Positions 1-7,408 of a stretch of DNA of 10,870 nucleotides are shown piece after piece. Position 1 is the first letter of the stretch; each line of letters begins with the position of its first letter. The notes beneath the pieces were generated by a model. That model was not told the DNA's origin. It was given only the letters and a program-made list of their open reading frames with translations, and ran no database searches. The stretch comes from Candidatus Methanosuratincola petrocarbonis (ex Vanwonterghem et al. 2016) (GTDB taxonomy: Archaea; Thermoproteota; Methanomethylicia; Methanomethylicales; Methanomethylicaceae): NCBI GenBank assembly GCA_001717015.1, contig MAGV01000006.1, positions 2,929 to 13,798 of the forward strand. Reading direction: 5' to 3'. A program made the position numbers and the translations under genes.

Positions 1-23
1 CCAATGACCCCAGTGAGGATCCG

Positions 24-392
24 ATGGCACTGCTTGCGATCCTCATTGTCGCAGTAATTGGTTTGGGGATTACGTTCAACTTCAGCAGGCTCTCGATCAG
101 GGCAACTTTTGAGGGGATATCCGTCGGGTTCGGGAAGATAAAAACTTCTTTCAGGTGGGACCAGATAGAGGACTGCTATTTGGACGCGGCGTCCTCGATC
201 AGGTACGGCGGATTCGGGATAAGGGGAGGCAGGTTCAATGGCAAGAACAGGCTTGTCTACAACATAACCGGTGCCCCCCGACTCGTGCTGAAGGTGAAGG
301 GCGCCAAGTACGACGAGTTCGTCTTCTCCACCAAGAGACCGGACGAACTGATGAGGGTGATCAAGGGGCAGATCACGAAACCGCCCCTGTGA
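24..392 (+). CDS. Small membrane-anchored protein with PH-like domain, function unknown
   Basis: 122 residues. Residues 1-20 form one hydrophobic segment (ALLAILIVAVIGLGITF). The rest is a soluble beta-rich domain resembling bacterial/archaeal PH-like domains. Conserved-looking points are VGFGKIK with FRWDQIEDC at 34-51, the glycine-rich YGGFGIRGG at 61-69, a strand RLVLKVKG at 86-93, and the closing FSTKRPDEL at 101-109. The GG(F/W)GIR element and the 'TKRP-E' ending recur in small proteins of this type, which usually sit at the membrane with the PH domain in the cytoplasm; their ligand is not known. ATG at 24 has a GAGG at 15-18 with 5-base spacing, so I take it as the start. However, the frame stays open to the window edge (residues NDPSEDP upstream), so an N-terminal extension with another membrane helix cannot be excluded. 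It lies 140 bases before the SAM synthetase gene; no functional link is visible. Confidence 0.6.
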   Translation: MALLAILIVAVIGLGITFNFSRLSIRATFEGISVGFGKIKTSFRWDQIEDCYLDAASSIRYGGFGIRGGRFNGKNRLVYNITGAPRLVLKVKGAKYDEFVFSTKRPDELMRVIKGQITKPPL

Positions 393-473
393 ATCAACCA
401 TATGCCTTGGCTTTATCAGCGGCTTGGGTGCGAAAATTATCCGTGGTTATTTGGGGTTGGAAAAGCCATACTA

Positions 474-526
474 GAAAGCAATATTAGGAAGTTGGATATG
501 CTAACCTTTAAAGTGATGATGGAGGG
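474..526 (+). promoter_or_regulatory. Promoter and ribosome binding site of SAM synthetase gene
   Basis: A purine-rich BRE-like GAAAGC followed by AATATTA (474-486) is a reasonable archaeal BRE/TATA pair. Transcription would start about 25-27 bases downstream, near 508-512, giving a leader of about 20-25 bases. GGAGGG at 521-526 is a strong Shine-Dalgarno site with 6-base spacing to the TTG at 533. The stop codon TAA directly precedes that TTG, so no upstream in-frame start exists. The rest of the 393-532 spacer shows no RNA structure or SAM riboswitch that I recognise. Confidence 0.45.
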
Positions 527-532
527 CTATAA

Positions 533-1750
533 TTGAGTCCCAGAAACATTGTGATAGAAGCGCTCCAGCAGCAGCCTGTCGAGGCGCACAGCGTAGAGTT
601 CGTAGAGAGGAAGGGGCTCGGGCACCCGGACTACATCGCAGACAGCCTGTCTGAGGAGTTCAGCCTCGAGCTCTGCAAGGAGTACCAGAAGAGGTTCGGC
701 GCGATACTTCACCACAACGTCGACAAGGTGCTGCTCGTGGGGGGGCAATCAAACCCCAAGTTCGGCGGAGGCGAGGTGATTACCCCGATTTTCATAATAA
801 TGTCAGGAAGGGCGACTAGCGAGGTCAACACCAATGGCGGGGTGGAGTACATCCCAGTGGGGAGGATAGCCCTCCAGGCAGCAAAGAACTGGATCAGGAA
901 CAACCTGCCCCACCTTGACGCGGACCACCACGTGATAATCGACCACAAGATAGGAAAGGGTTCGGCCGACCTTATCTGCACCTTCAACACGAGGTACGGC
1001 AAGATATGCTCGAACGACACCTCCTTCGGCGTCGGGTACGCACCCTTCGACACTCTCGAGAAGCTCGTCTTCGAGACTGAGAGGTTCATCAACAGCCCGG
1101 GGACGAAGAAGAGGTTCCCTGAGGTCGGGGAGGATATCAAGGTTATGGGACTGAGGACTGGGAACGAGATCAAGATAACCATAGCGGCGGCAACGATCTC
1201 AAAGAATGTGCCCGACCTCTCCCACTACCTCTCTGTCAAGGAGGAGCTCAAGTCGGCAGTAGAGGACTTCATCGCCAAGAAATGCGACACGCCTGTCGAG
1301 GTTTTCCTGAACAACGCAGACATGCCCGAGAAGGGGATAGTCTACCTCACGGTGACCGGGACCAGCGCCGAGATGGGTGACGACGGCGAGACAGGGAGGG
1401 GGAACAGGGCCAACGGCCTGATCACGCCCCAGAGGCCGATGTCACTTGAGGCTGCAGCCGGAAAGAACCCGGTGAGCCACGTGGGCAAGATATACAACGT
1501 GCTGGCGGGAAGGATAGCCGAGAAGATAGCCGAGATAAAGGGTGTGGACGAGGCTTACGTCAAGATAGTCAGCCAGATCGGCAGGGCGATAGACGACCCT
1601 CACATGGCAAATGTGCAGCTCGTGATGGAAAGGGGATCCCAGGTGACGAGCAACATTCAGAGCGAGATCAGGGGGATCGTGGAGAACTCCCTCGACTCGA
1701 TAGGCGAGATCACAGAGGCAATTCTTGAGAAGAGAGTGATCCTCTTCTGA
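533..1750 (+). CDS. mat: Archaeal-type methionine adenosyltransferase (S-adenosylmethionine synthetase)
   Basis: 405 residues, the usual length of the archaeal MAT family (about 400), which is very divergent from bacterial MetK. The enzyme makes S-adenosylmethionine from methionine and ATP, releasing phosphate and diphosphate, in the cytoplasm. Visible motifs are [14 protein letters not shown] at residues 25-38 (ATP/methionine binding region), [17 protein letters not shown] around 55-71, [16 protein letters not shown] near 137-147, GYAPFDTLE, and the diagnostic block [20 protein letters not shown] followed by GLITPQRPM near 275-304, then [17 protein letters not shown]. The start is TTG with GGAGGG 6 bases upstream. 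It appears monocistronic: the 3' end runs 41 bases into the convergent DUF460 gene, and a pyrimidine/T-rich tract after the stop may terminate it. Family assignment is close to certain; only the weak TTG start is unusual. Confidence 0.96.
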   Translation: MSPRNIVIEALQQQPVEAHSVEFVERKGLGHPDYIADSLSEEFSLELCKEYQKRFGAILHHNVDKVLLVGGQSNPKFGGGEVITPIFIIMSGRATSEVNTNGGVEYIPVGRIALQAAKNWIRNNLPHLDADHHVIIDHKIGKGSADLICTFNTRYGKICSNDTSFGVGYAPFDTLEKLVFETERFINSPGTKKRFPEVGEDIKVMGLRTGNEIKITIAAATISKNVPDLSHYLSVKEELKSAVEDFIAKKCDTPVEVFLNNADMPEKGIVYLTVTGTSAEMGDDGETGRGNRANGLITPQRPMSLEAAAGKNPVSHVGKIYNVLAGRIAEKIAEIKGVDEAYVKIVSQIGRAIDDPHMANVQLVMERGSQVTSNIQSEIRGIVENSLDSIGEITEAILEKRVILF

Positions 1751-3698
1751 GGGTTTCCTTCATCCTCTCTTTTTTGTACTCTTCGAAGAGGGCCTTAATC
1801 CTGTCCGGGCGCGCCTTCATCCCGTCTTCCATGGCGGAGCATGCATCACGGATCATCTTCTCGAGCCTTTCCCTTTCGATCACCAGCGTATCATCCACGG
1901 TGAAACCGTCTTCTTTCCCCCTAACCACAAGGGGCACCCCGATCTCCCATAGCCTGGACTGAACATCTGACCCTGGCGGTTCGTCGAGGATCAGGACAGG
2001 GTTTCCGAGGGACCTGAGGGGGGATTCAAACCCGCTGTCCACCGCAGATATCGATTCCAAGTAGATCAAGGCCCTCCCTCCGAGATGCTCCGGCGGCAGC
2101 GCTGCCTCGGCGATCTTCCTTACCCTCCTGACAGGGATCGAACGCCCCTCGGCTATCATGCAGACGGCAGACCTCAGCCTCTGGCGCTCGGATTTGAGCG
2201 AGTCTACCTCTGCCCTGAGCCGGGTTGTCTCGTCGAGCAGCGACCGTATCCTCCGCTCGAGCTCATAGCTGTCCAAAGTCCTGGGCTGCCTGTACTCAAG
2301 GCGTGTGAGCCGCACCTCTTCCTCGAGCTCCTCTATCCTAGAGGAGAGCCTCCTGATCTTTTCGATCAGCGCGTCCCTCTCGGTACGGAGGTCTTCGAAC
2401 TTCGACTCGAGCACCCTGATCCTCTCGCGCTCCCCGCTCGCCCTCGCCTTCTTCGCGGCAGGCTGCACAGGGTTGGGGGACCTGCTCCTGGAGATGGCGT
2501 CGCTTATGCTGATCCCCCTGACCACTAGCGCCTTTACCTCCTCAAGGTCCACCTGTTCTCTGCTGAGGCGGACATGTGACGTGCACTGCTCGAGCTTGTT
2601 CCTGAAGGAAGAGTATGCCTTGAATGCCGCAGCAAGGGAGTCCCTCTGGTGGGCGTCCTCGACGACTACCCCCTGCTCATCGGAGATCATCCCTGCAATT
2701 TCGGACTTCTCAGAGGTCCGCATCGGGCGGTCTGGTGAGAAGATCAATGCATTGTGCATCGCGGCTAGCTTCGCGACCATGTCCGGAGGGGGGGAGACGT
2801 CGCTCGCAAAGAGCAGGGCCCTCCCTAGCGAGGCAAGGCTCCTCGCTATCTGCCCCCTCGTCATGCCTCTCCCGCTCATGAGGCGGATTACCCTGCCGTC
2901 CAGATCCATCACAGCGACCCCGGTTACCATGCCAGGGTCTACGCCCACGATCAGGTATCTCTTGACCGACTCTTTCCTGCTCTCCTGAAGCAAGGGCATA
3001 TACTCAAATGACTTTGTGTAGAGAGGGGTTATTTTAACATTCACGCTAGAGGTCCTGATCTGGCGGACTATCCCGAATAGCTGGTTCCTCGGCGAATAGA
3101 CGGTGAAGGAGGCGCCGACGACGCCGTGGGCCCCCTTTTTTATTGCGAGATCGAACTCCATCCCCTTCGATTCCAAGGCAGACCTGATCCCCTCCACTAG
3201 GCTCTGGACTGCCCCTTCGACGCTCCGCCTGTACCGCTCCGAACTCATTCCGCCGGGCCCATGCCGCCGCTTCCTCGATATGGTTATCCGGGTCTCGGGA
3301 CCGTACACCTTCACGGCATAGCCTATCCCTGCGGCGGCTGCCCGGGCACACACCTCGGCAGACCTGAGGGGGTTCAGCTTCTCCCCCTCTGAGAAGCCTA
3401 TCCGCTTGCCTACGGTCGAGAGTGGTACGAAACCATCCTTCGGGGATCCAGTCACCTGGATGAGCTCGGCCCTCAGCAACCTCCCAACAAAGCGCCTGAT
3501 CTCGCTCTCGTCGCCGAGCTCGTAGATGTTGTCAACCGCCACCGCATCGACCTCAAAATCAAGGGCAGTATTTGCCACCTCATTCAGACTCATCAGCTCG
3601 CGCCTGAGCAGGACCTCGCCGCAGTGCATGACCACTGCGGAGAAGCCCTTTCCGGATGGGTGGCGGTCGATGCCCATAATTTTCGAGCACTTAATCAT
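1710..3698 (-). CDS. DUF460/COG2433 protein: RNase H-fold (RuvC/YqgF-like) with coiled coil
   Basis: 662 residues, typical for the archaea-specific DUF460 (COG2433) family, annotated as a predicted RNase H-fold nuclease; the true substrate is not established. Residues 7-60 form a first RNase H-like strand set (IMGIDRHPSG, then VDAVAVDNIYELG). Residues 75-235 are a basic linking domain. Residues 247-365 are the main RNase H-like domain: YLIVGVDPGMVTGVAVMDL (D254), ASDVSPPP (D300) and DAHQRDSLAAAF (D348, D353), so the acidic residues expected of the fold are present. Residues 425-512 are a long charged coiled coil, followed by a C-terminal alpha/beta domain to about 612 and a Lys/Arg-rich tail. 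ATG at 3698 lacks a clear Shine-Dalgarno site, but a TATA element centred about 23 bases upstream suggests a leaderless message. The gene is divergent from a wHTH regulator and overlaps the convergent SAM synthetase gene by 41 bases. A role in RNA or recombination processing is inference. Confidence 0.9.
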   Translation of the reverse strand: MIKCSKIMGIDRHPSGKGFSAVVMHCGEVLLRRELMSLNEVANTALDFEVDAVAVDNIYELGDESEIRRFVGRLLRAELIQVTGSPKDGFVPLSTVGKRIGFSEGEKLNPLRSAEVCARAAAAGIGYAVKVYGPETRITISRKRRHGPGGMSSERYRRSVEGAVQSLVEGIRSALESKGMEFDLAIKKGAHGVVGASFTVYSPRNQLFGIVRQIRTSSVNVKITPLYTKSFEYMPLLQESRKESVKRYLIVGVDPGMVTGVAVMDLDGRVIRLMSGRGMTRGQIARSLASLGRALLFASDVSPPPDMVAKLAAMHNALIFSPDRPMRTSEKSEIAGMISDEQGVVVEDAHQRDSLAAAFKAYSSFRNKLEQCTSHVRLSREQVDLEEVKALVVRGISISDAISRSRSPNPVQPAAKKARASGERERIRVLESKFEDLRTERDALIEKIRRLSSRIEELEEEVRLTRLEYRQPRTLDSYELERRIRSLLDETTRLRAEVDSLKSERQRLRSAVCMIAEGRSIPVRRVRKIAEAALPPEHLGGRALIYLESISAVDSGFESPLRSLGNPVLILDEPPGSDVQSRLWEIGVPLVVRGKEDGFTVDDTLVIERERLEKMIRDACSAMEDGMKARPDRIKALFEEYKKERMKETLRRGSLSSQELPL
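1753..1775 (+). terminator. Pyrimidine/T-rich candidate terminator of SAM synthetase gene
   Basis: Directly after the TGA at 1748-1750 the plus strand becomes pyrimidine-rich and ends in six T residues at 1770-1775. Archaeal intrinsic termination relies on U-rich tracts without an obligatory hairpin, so this is a plausible end for the upstream transcript. It lies inside the 3' coding part of the convergent DUF460 gene, so its T-richness could instead reflect Lys codons on the other strand. Confidence 0.35.
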
Positions 3699-3715
3699 AA
3701 GGGATCAACCAAAAG

Positions 3716-3726
3716 AATATATATTA
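3716..3726 (-). promoter_or_regulatory. TATA element for a leaderless DUF460 transcript
   Basis: On the minus strand this reads TAATATATATT, centred about 23 bases ahead of the ATG at 3698. That spacing puts transcription initiation at or within a few bases of the start codon. It agrees with the absence of any Shine-Dalgarno sequence before that codon. Confidence 0.55.
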
Positions 3727-3749
3727 CAATGTAACCTCGTGTATACGAG
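3724..3749. promoter_or_regulatory. Two adjacent inverted repeats beside the DUF460 TATA box
   Basis: TTACA-A-TGTAA at 3724-3734 is a perfect 5-bp inverted repeat, followed after one base by CTCGT-GTAT-ACGAG at 3736-3749, also with perfect 5-bp arms. The first overlaps the upstream edge of the DUF460 TATA element, where BRE/TFB contacts would lie. They could be operator sites. AT-rich DNA yields short palindromes by chance, so this is tentative. Confidence 0.3.
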
Positions 3750-3818
3750 AATCTGAAGCTTATTAAAATTTGTCGTTGTAGTTTTTCATATTTTCTAATT
3801 ACCCACTAATCACTATGA

Positions 3819-3846
3819 CGAAACATTTAAAAGATAGGCTGTTTCG
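3819..3846 (+). promoter_or_regulatory. TATA box of wHTH gene bracketed by a perfect 7-bp inverted repeat
   Basis: CGAAACA at 3819-3825 and TGTTTCG at 3840-3846 are exact reverse complements, 14 bases apart, with arm centres 21 bases apart (two helical turns). The TATA-like ATTTAAAA at 3825-3832 sits between them. Transcription would begin near 3854-3858, about 22 bases before the ATG at 3879. A dimeric wHTH protein bound here would block TBP/TFB or polymerase. The encoded regulator right downstream is the obvious candidate, making this a likely autoregulatory operator, by inference. Confidence 0.5.
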
Positions 3847-3878
3847 CATATTATTTGAGAATAAAAAAGGTGTTAAGT

Positions 3879-4184
3879 ATGAGTGGAGTAATTGAAAAAA
3901 CAGAAAGTGAAGGTAACATACTGACAGTAGAAGGGGAAAACATCGCCAAGGTAGCAATGGCTCTCTCGTCTCCCACAAGGATACAGATACTCAACTTCAT
4001 AAAGTCCAGGGAGGTTGACATGCAGGAGATCGCAGAGCTGATTAAGCAGAGCAAGGCGAACGCCAGTGCACAGATGAGGATACTCGAGGATGTAGGCCTT
4101 GTGAAGACCTCCTACAAGCCCGGGATAAGAGGGGTCAAGAAGGTCTGCAGCACTGACGTCAAGGAGATTAGGTTTAAGTTCTAA
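3879..4184 (+). CDS. ArsR-like winged-helix transcriptional regulator (COG4189-like)
   Basis: 101 residues from ATG 3879, chosen because AAGGTG at 3867-3872 gives a Shine-Dalgarno site with 6-base spacing and because the predicted transcript starts near 3855. The TTG at 3855, which would add 8 residues, is unlikely. Residues 20-80 form a winged helix-turn-helix: ENIAKVAMALSSPTRIQIL (helix 1), IKSREVDMQEIAELI, then the recognition-helix region KANASAQMRILEDVGLVKT at 59-77. The wing and tail SYKPGIRGVKKVC with C90 resemble the 'PG-RG--K-C' ending of COG4189-type regulators. It presumably binds DNA as a dimer in the cytoplasm. Only one Cys and no HxH pattern are present, so a classical metal-sensing ArsR site is not evident. 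It is divergent from DUF460 and appears to be a single-gene unit; targets beyond its own promoter are unknown. Confidence 0.82.
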   Translation: MSGVIEKTESEGNILTVEGENIAKVAMALSSPTRIQILNFIKSREVDMQEIAELIKQSKANASAQMRILEDVGLVKTSYKPGIRGVKKVCSTDVKEIRFKF

Positions 4185-4301
4185 GCTTGGATCTGATTTC
4201 CTTACTTCTCACTTTATCATCTGCCAACTCAGACAAGCAGGGAGAACCCCCCAATACTTGTTTTATCCCGATTGATTCAGCGAGAAGGGGACTCAGGCTG
4301 A
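4185..4301. other. Convergent spacer between wHTH regulator and CTP synthase genes
   Basis: A 117-base convergent spacer. The plus strand just after the regulator stop is pyrimidine-rich (about 4198-4216) and could end its transcript. There is no strong T run on either strand, and I see no RNA gene or repeat here. Confidence 0.3.
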
Positions 4302-5909
4302 TCAGGTGATTGGCTTCCCTGCTGCAGCGCTCACGAAGCCCAGATACGGCATGGATGGCCGCCCAGGCCTGGACCTGAACTCTGGGTGGGACTGTGTGCC
4401 CAAGAAGAATGGGTGACTGGGCAGCTCAAGGAACTCTACCCTCTTCCTGTCCTCGGACCAGCCGCTGAAGACCATGCCATTCTCCGTGAGCAGTGACCAA
4501 TACTTCGGGTTGACCTCGTATCTGTGGCGGTGCCTCTCAACGACAACAACAGAGTTGTAAAGGCGGTGCACCATAGTACCAGGCTCAACAATTATCCTGT
4601 AGGATCCCAACCGCATCGTCCCCCCCATCGACTCTAGCTGCTTCTGCTCGGGGAGGAGGTCTATCACGGGGTGAGGTGTCTTCGGGTCGACTTCGGTGGT
4701 GTTTGCGCCCTCGAGCCCGAGCACATTCCTTGCATACTCAACGGCTGCGAGCTGGAAGCCGTAGCAGATACCTAAGAGCGGCTTCTTGTTGACACGGGCG
4801 TATTGCACGGCGCTTATCTTCCCCTCGGTCCCCCTCGATCCGAAGCCAGGCAGTATCATGATGCCGTCGTATCCGCCAAGCTGTTCGATCTTTGAGGGAT
4901 CCTTCTCGAACTGGGTCGTTTCGATCCAATCTGTGGACACGCGGCAGCCGACTTTGGCTCCAGCGTGCTTCAGGGCCTCGGTTATGCTGACGTATGAGTC
5001 GGAAAGCCTCGTGTACTTCCCGCACATGGCAATCTTCAGAGGGCTTGAGGCTTTCATGAACTGATCCACCACGGACATCCACGGCGCCCAATCAGGCGTC
5101 CTGCCGTCGAGCGCAAGCTTCTTTACGATGTACTCGCCCATGCCCTGCTCGTCGAGGTTCATCGGGATCTGGTAAAGGCATTCCGCGTCGTATGACGTGA
5201 AGACTGCCTCGATGGGCACGCTGCCGAAGAGCGCTATCTTTCTCCTGACATCCCTGTCTAATGGGACCCTGCACCTAGCCACGATGATGTCCGGCTGGAT
5301 TCCAATCCTCCTCATCTCCTGGACGCTGTGCTGGCATGGCTTGCTCTTCTGCTCGTTCGTGGAGTTGAGGATAGGCACGAGTGCGACATGGACGAAGAGG
5401 GTATCGTGAACATCCTCCTCGAGCTGCATCTGCCTGACAGCCTCTAGGAAAGGGAGCCCCTCGATGTCCCCTATCGTTCCACCTATCTCGACCAGGAAGA
5501 CGTCTGCCCCGGAGGACTTGGCGGCGGACCTGATCGCGCCCTTTATCTCGTCGGTCACGTGGGGGATAATCTGTACGCACTGCCCGAGGTACTCGCCCTT
5601 GCGCTCCTTCTCTATCACCGAAGCGTAGACCTTGCCTGTCGTGATGTTGCTAAGCTTGGAGAGGTTTATGTCGAGGAACCTCTCGTAGTGCCCGAGGTCA
5701 AGGTCAGTCTCTCCGCCGTCCTCGGTCACAAACACCTCCCCGTGCATGAATGGGTTCATGGTTCCAGCGTCGACATTGACATAAGGGTCTATCTTCATTG
5801 CTGAGACCGAATACCCCCTTGCCTGGAGCATCTTGCCTATTGAAGAGGTCGTTATGCCCTTTCCGACACTGCTCAGGACGCCGCCTGTGACGAACACGAA
5901 CTTGACCAT
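4302..5909 (-). CDS. pyrG: CTP synthase (glutamine-hydrolysing)
   Basis: 535 residues from ATG 5909, within the usual 530-555 range. It converts UTP to CTP using ATP and glutamine-derived ammonia, the last step of de novo CTP synthesis. The N-terminal amidoligase domain shows VTGGVLSSVGKG near the start, SAMKIDPYVNVDAGTMNP, HGEVFVTEDGGETDLDLGHY, VEIGGTIGDIE, and SKPCQHSVQEM (the KxKPxQ UTP-region motif, with Cys at the usual Thr). The C-terminal class I glutamine amidotransferase domain has the oxyanion region ILPGFGSRGTEGKI, nucleophile Cys382 in LLGICYGFQ, and catalytic His508 and Glu510 in TQSHPEF. The longer TTG start at 5933 is disfavoured: the predicted transcript starts near 5929, ATG 5909 has GAGG 8 bases upstream, and MVKFVFVTGG matches family N-termini. 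It follows the Dph6-like gene by 69 bases but has its own TATA box. Confidence 0.97.
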   Translation of the reverse strand: MVKFVFVTGGVLSSVGKGITTSSIGKMLQARGYSVSAMKIDPYVNVDAGTMNPFMHGEVFVTEDGGETDLDLGHYERFLDINLSKLSNITTGKVYASVIEKERKGEYLGQCVQIIPHVTDEIKGAIRSAAKSSGADVFLVEIGGTIGDIEGLPFLEAVRQMQLEEDVHDTLFVHVALVPILNSTNEQKSKPCQHSVQEMRRIGIQPDIIVARCRVPLDRDVRRKIALFGSVPIEAVFTSYDAECLYQIPMNLDEQGMGEYIVKKLALDGRTPDWAPWMSVVDQFMKASSPLKIAMCGKYTRLSDSYVSITEALKHAGAKVGCRVSTDWIETTQFEKDPSKIEQLGGYDGIMILPGFGSRGTEGKISAVQYARVNKKPLLGICYGFQLAAVEYARNVLGLEGANTTEVDPKTPHPVIDLLPEQKQLESMGGTMRLGSYRIIVEPGTMVHRLYNSVVVVERHRHRYEVNPKYWSLLTENGMVFSGWSEDRKRVEFLELPSHPFFLGTQSHPEFRSRPGRPSMPYLGFVSAAAGKPIT

Positions 5910-5951
5910 ATCGAGCGCCTCAACAAACACCAACTATCTCCGCCCAGTCGG

Positions 5952-5959
5952 TTTAAAAA
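5952..5959 (-). promoter_or_regulatory. TATA box of pyrG
   Basis: Minus strand TTTTTAAA, centred 46-47 bases before the ATG at 5909. Initiation about 26 bases downstream, near 5929, leaves a leader of about 20 bases carrying the GAGG ribosome binding site at 5918-5921. It lies in the gap after the Dph6-like stop codon, so pyrG is probably transcribed at least partly on its own. Confidence 0.5.
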
Positions 5960-5978
5960 GGTATTTCTCTGCCCGAGC

Positions 5979-6665
5979 CTACCCCTTTCTGACCAGCTCG
6001 GTGCCCGTTATCTCCATGTATCCGGAGGTCCTTTGCCACAACTTGTTGGCAGAGGTGATCTTAATCCTGTCCCTGAATAGGGGCATGTCGCAGACGAATG
6101 TCTCGTATTCACCGCCCTCCCCAGATACATTAATGCCATGCTTAGAATGCAGCCGGAGGAGGTCCCCGAGCGCATCATGATCCAGACGCCTCCCCAACCA
6201 CTCAGGGCCGAGGCCTTCTGCCGAGACTGAGGTGAAGTAGATCTCGAACCCTAGCCCGATCATCTCCCTGATCAGGGCCTCCCCGTCCTGCTGCCAAAGC
6301 GGGTGAAGGTGCAGCAGCCCTACCTTATTGCATGCCTGATCGACCCTCTCCTTCTGGTATCTGCTTGCAATTGCTCCTGTTGCTATGGCGTCGATCCGGT
6401 GGGCTTGAACTATTGCAGGCAGCGCCTCTGCAAGCTCCGAAACCTCCAGCTCCTTGATGCCCGATACTTTGACCTCCACCCACGGCACCCCAATGCTCGC
6501 TGCCTGGTAGCGCGCCAGCGCGACGTTCGGGACGTGGAACATGTAAGAGTCCGCCCGGAGCGGGGAGGCAGAGATGAGGCACGCCAGCTCATGACCATCC
6601 GACTTTACCCTCCAGGCTGCAAGGTTGCTGTCCTTGCCTCCCGAGTAGAGAACGGCCACCCTCAT
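5979..6665 (-). CDS. Diphthine--ammonia ligase family PP-loop ATPase (Dph6-like)
   Basis: 228 residues, the normal length of archaeal single-domain Dph6/MJ0570-type proteins. The family carries out the last step of diphthamide formation on elongation factor 2: ATP-dependent amidation of diphthine with ammonia. Seen in the sequence are the PP-loop YSGGKDSN at residues 7-14, a 'Dph6 signature' stretch ATGAIASRYQKERVD at 95-109, LHPLWQQD at 120-127, and GEGGEYETFVCDMPLF at 182-197, the most diagnostic block. ATG 6665 has GAGGT at 6673-6677 overlapping the stop codon of the preceding DUF1614 gene, with 7-base spacing. The 10-base intergenic gap indicates one operon. The family assignment is firm. 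Whether this copy acts on EF-2 or on another substrate (archaea can carry related paralogues) cannot be told from the sequence. Confidence 0.9.
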   Translation of the reverse strand: MRVAVLYSGGKDSNLAAWRVKSDGHELACLISASPLRADSYMFHVPNVALARYQAASIGVPWVEVKVSGIKELEVSELAEALPAIVQAHRIDAIATGAIASRYQKERVDQACNKVGLLHLHPLWQQDGEALIREMIGLGFEIYFTSVSAEGLGPEWLGRRLDHDALGDLLRLHSKHGINVSGEGGEYETFVCDMPLFRDRIKITSANKLWQRTSGYMEITGTELVRKG

Positions 6666-6675
6666 CTCGAAGACC

Positions 6676-7368
6676 TCAGAATGCTAGGATCACCGCGAGT
6701 AGCCCGGTGAGGAAGATACCGTCGAAGGTGCCCGCGCCGCCAATGCTCATGTTCCCTGCCCCCATGGATCGTATGTCCTTCAGGTGCAGCAGATCCGCCC
6801 CTATAAGCGTCCCCATGGTTCCCCCGGCATACGCAACCACGACTGAGTACTGCCCCCCGAATGCCAAGGCGGAGACCGCAGCGACCAGAGGGGGGATGAA
6901 CATCGGCGTGACTATCCCGACGCCGCTGACAGGCTTTGCTATGAAGTACACCACCAAGGATACGACAACAGTGGAGACGAGGGCGGGGGCGGCGGATCCG
7001 GGGTTAGCCCAGAGGAGATAAGCCGAGAGTAGGATCGGCATTACCGCCCCTCCAAGGTTAATCGAGAGGACGCTCTCGAGGACCCTCCTCTCGACTGAGG
7101 GCACAGGGTACGGAATCCCGAAGAAGTAGACGTACCTCACTGTAGGTGCGGCAGATGCGACCCTGCTGCGCCAGACGGGAATGTTTATCGAGCTGCCCGC
7201 GAGGCTGAGGAGGAGGAAGCCCAAGAAAGAGAACCAGCCCAATCCGTAGTTCTTCAGCGCCTGCCCGACAAGGCCCAAGACCATCAGGGGGGCAAGGAAT
7301 ATTATCAGGAAGAAGAACGCTACGAGCACAACCCCGATGGTGGGTAGAACAAAAGCCTCCCTGCTCAT
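6676..7368 (-). CDS. DUF1614 family integral membrane protein
   Basis: 230 residues from ATG 7368 (minus-strand MSREAF). The frame is open about 430 bases further upstream, but that region is antisense to the divergent gene and reads as low-quality sequence, so I reject it. About seven hydrophobic segments are visible, near 7-36, 44-60, 97-120, 126-145, 152-170, 174-193 and 212-229. Motifs typical of DUF1614 are KPVSGVGI at 145-152, the GTLIGADLLHL turn at 186-196 and the C-terminal SIGGAGTFDGIFLTG at 208-222. Conserved polar residues within helices (Lys145, Asp192, Asp216) suggest a transport or enzymatic role in the membrane, but the function is unknown for the family. It heads the operon with the Dph6-like gene and is divergent from the 272-residue unknown gene. 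Confidence 0.87.
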   Translation of the reverse strand: MSREAFVLPTIGVVLVAFFFLIIFLAPLMVLGLVGQALKNYGLGWFSFLGFLLLSLAGSSINIPVWRSRVASAAPTVRYVYFFGIPYPVPSVERRVLESVLSINLGGAVMPILLSAYLLWANPGSAAPALVSTVVVSLVVYFIAKPVSGVGIVTPMFIPPLVAAVSALAFGGQYSVVVAYAGGTMGTLIGADLLHLKDIRSMGAGNMSIGGAGTFDGIFLTGLLAVILAF

Positions 7369-7400
7369 CAACACTACCTTGTGCAAATACCAGGCAAAAA

Positions 7401-7408
7401 CATATAAC
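7401..7408. promoter_or_regulatory. Shared TATA element between two divergent genes
   Basis: CATATAAC lies in the 64-base gap between the divergent start codons at 7368 (minus) and 7433 (plus). It is the only TATA-like element there. Its centre is 28 bases before ATG 7433, suiting a leaderless or nearly leaderless plus transcript, and 36-37 bases before ATG 7368, suiting a leader of about 10 bases on the minus side. Both readings (CATATAAC and GTTATATG) are acceptable TATA boxes. Confidence 0.45.

Noticed and set aside
393..532. SAM riboswitch or structured leader ahead of the SAM synthetase gene
   Set aside because: No recognisable aptamer or strong stem is visible, and the predicted leader is only about 20-25 bases.
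709..1182. 157-residue minus-strand reading frame inside the SAM synthetase gene
   Set aside because: Shadow of a strongly conserved gene; no start signal or domain.
2305..2988. 227-residue plus-strand reading frame inside the DUF460 gene
   Set aside because: Serine-rich low-complexity translation opposite the coiled-coil and RNase H coding region; no ribosome binding site or recognisable domain.
5910..5933. Longer CTP synthase starting at TTG 5933
   Set aside because: The predicted transcript begins near 5929, inside this extension. ATG 5909 has a GAGG at good spacing and matches the family N-terminus.
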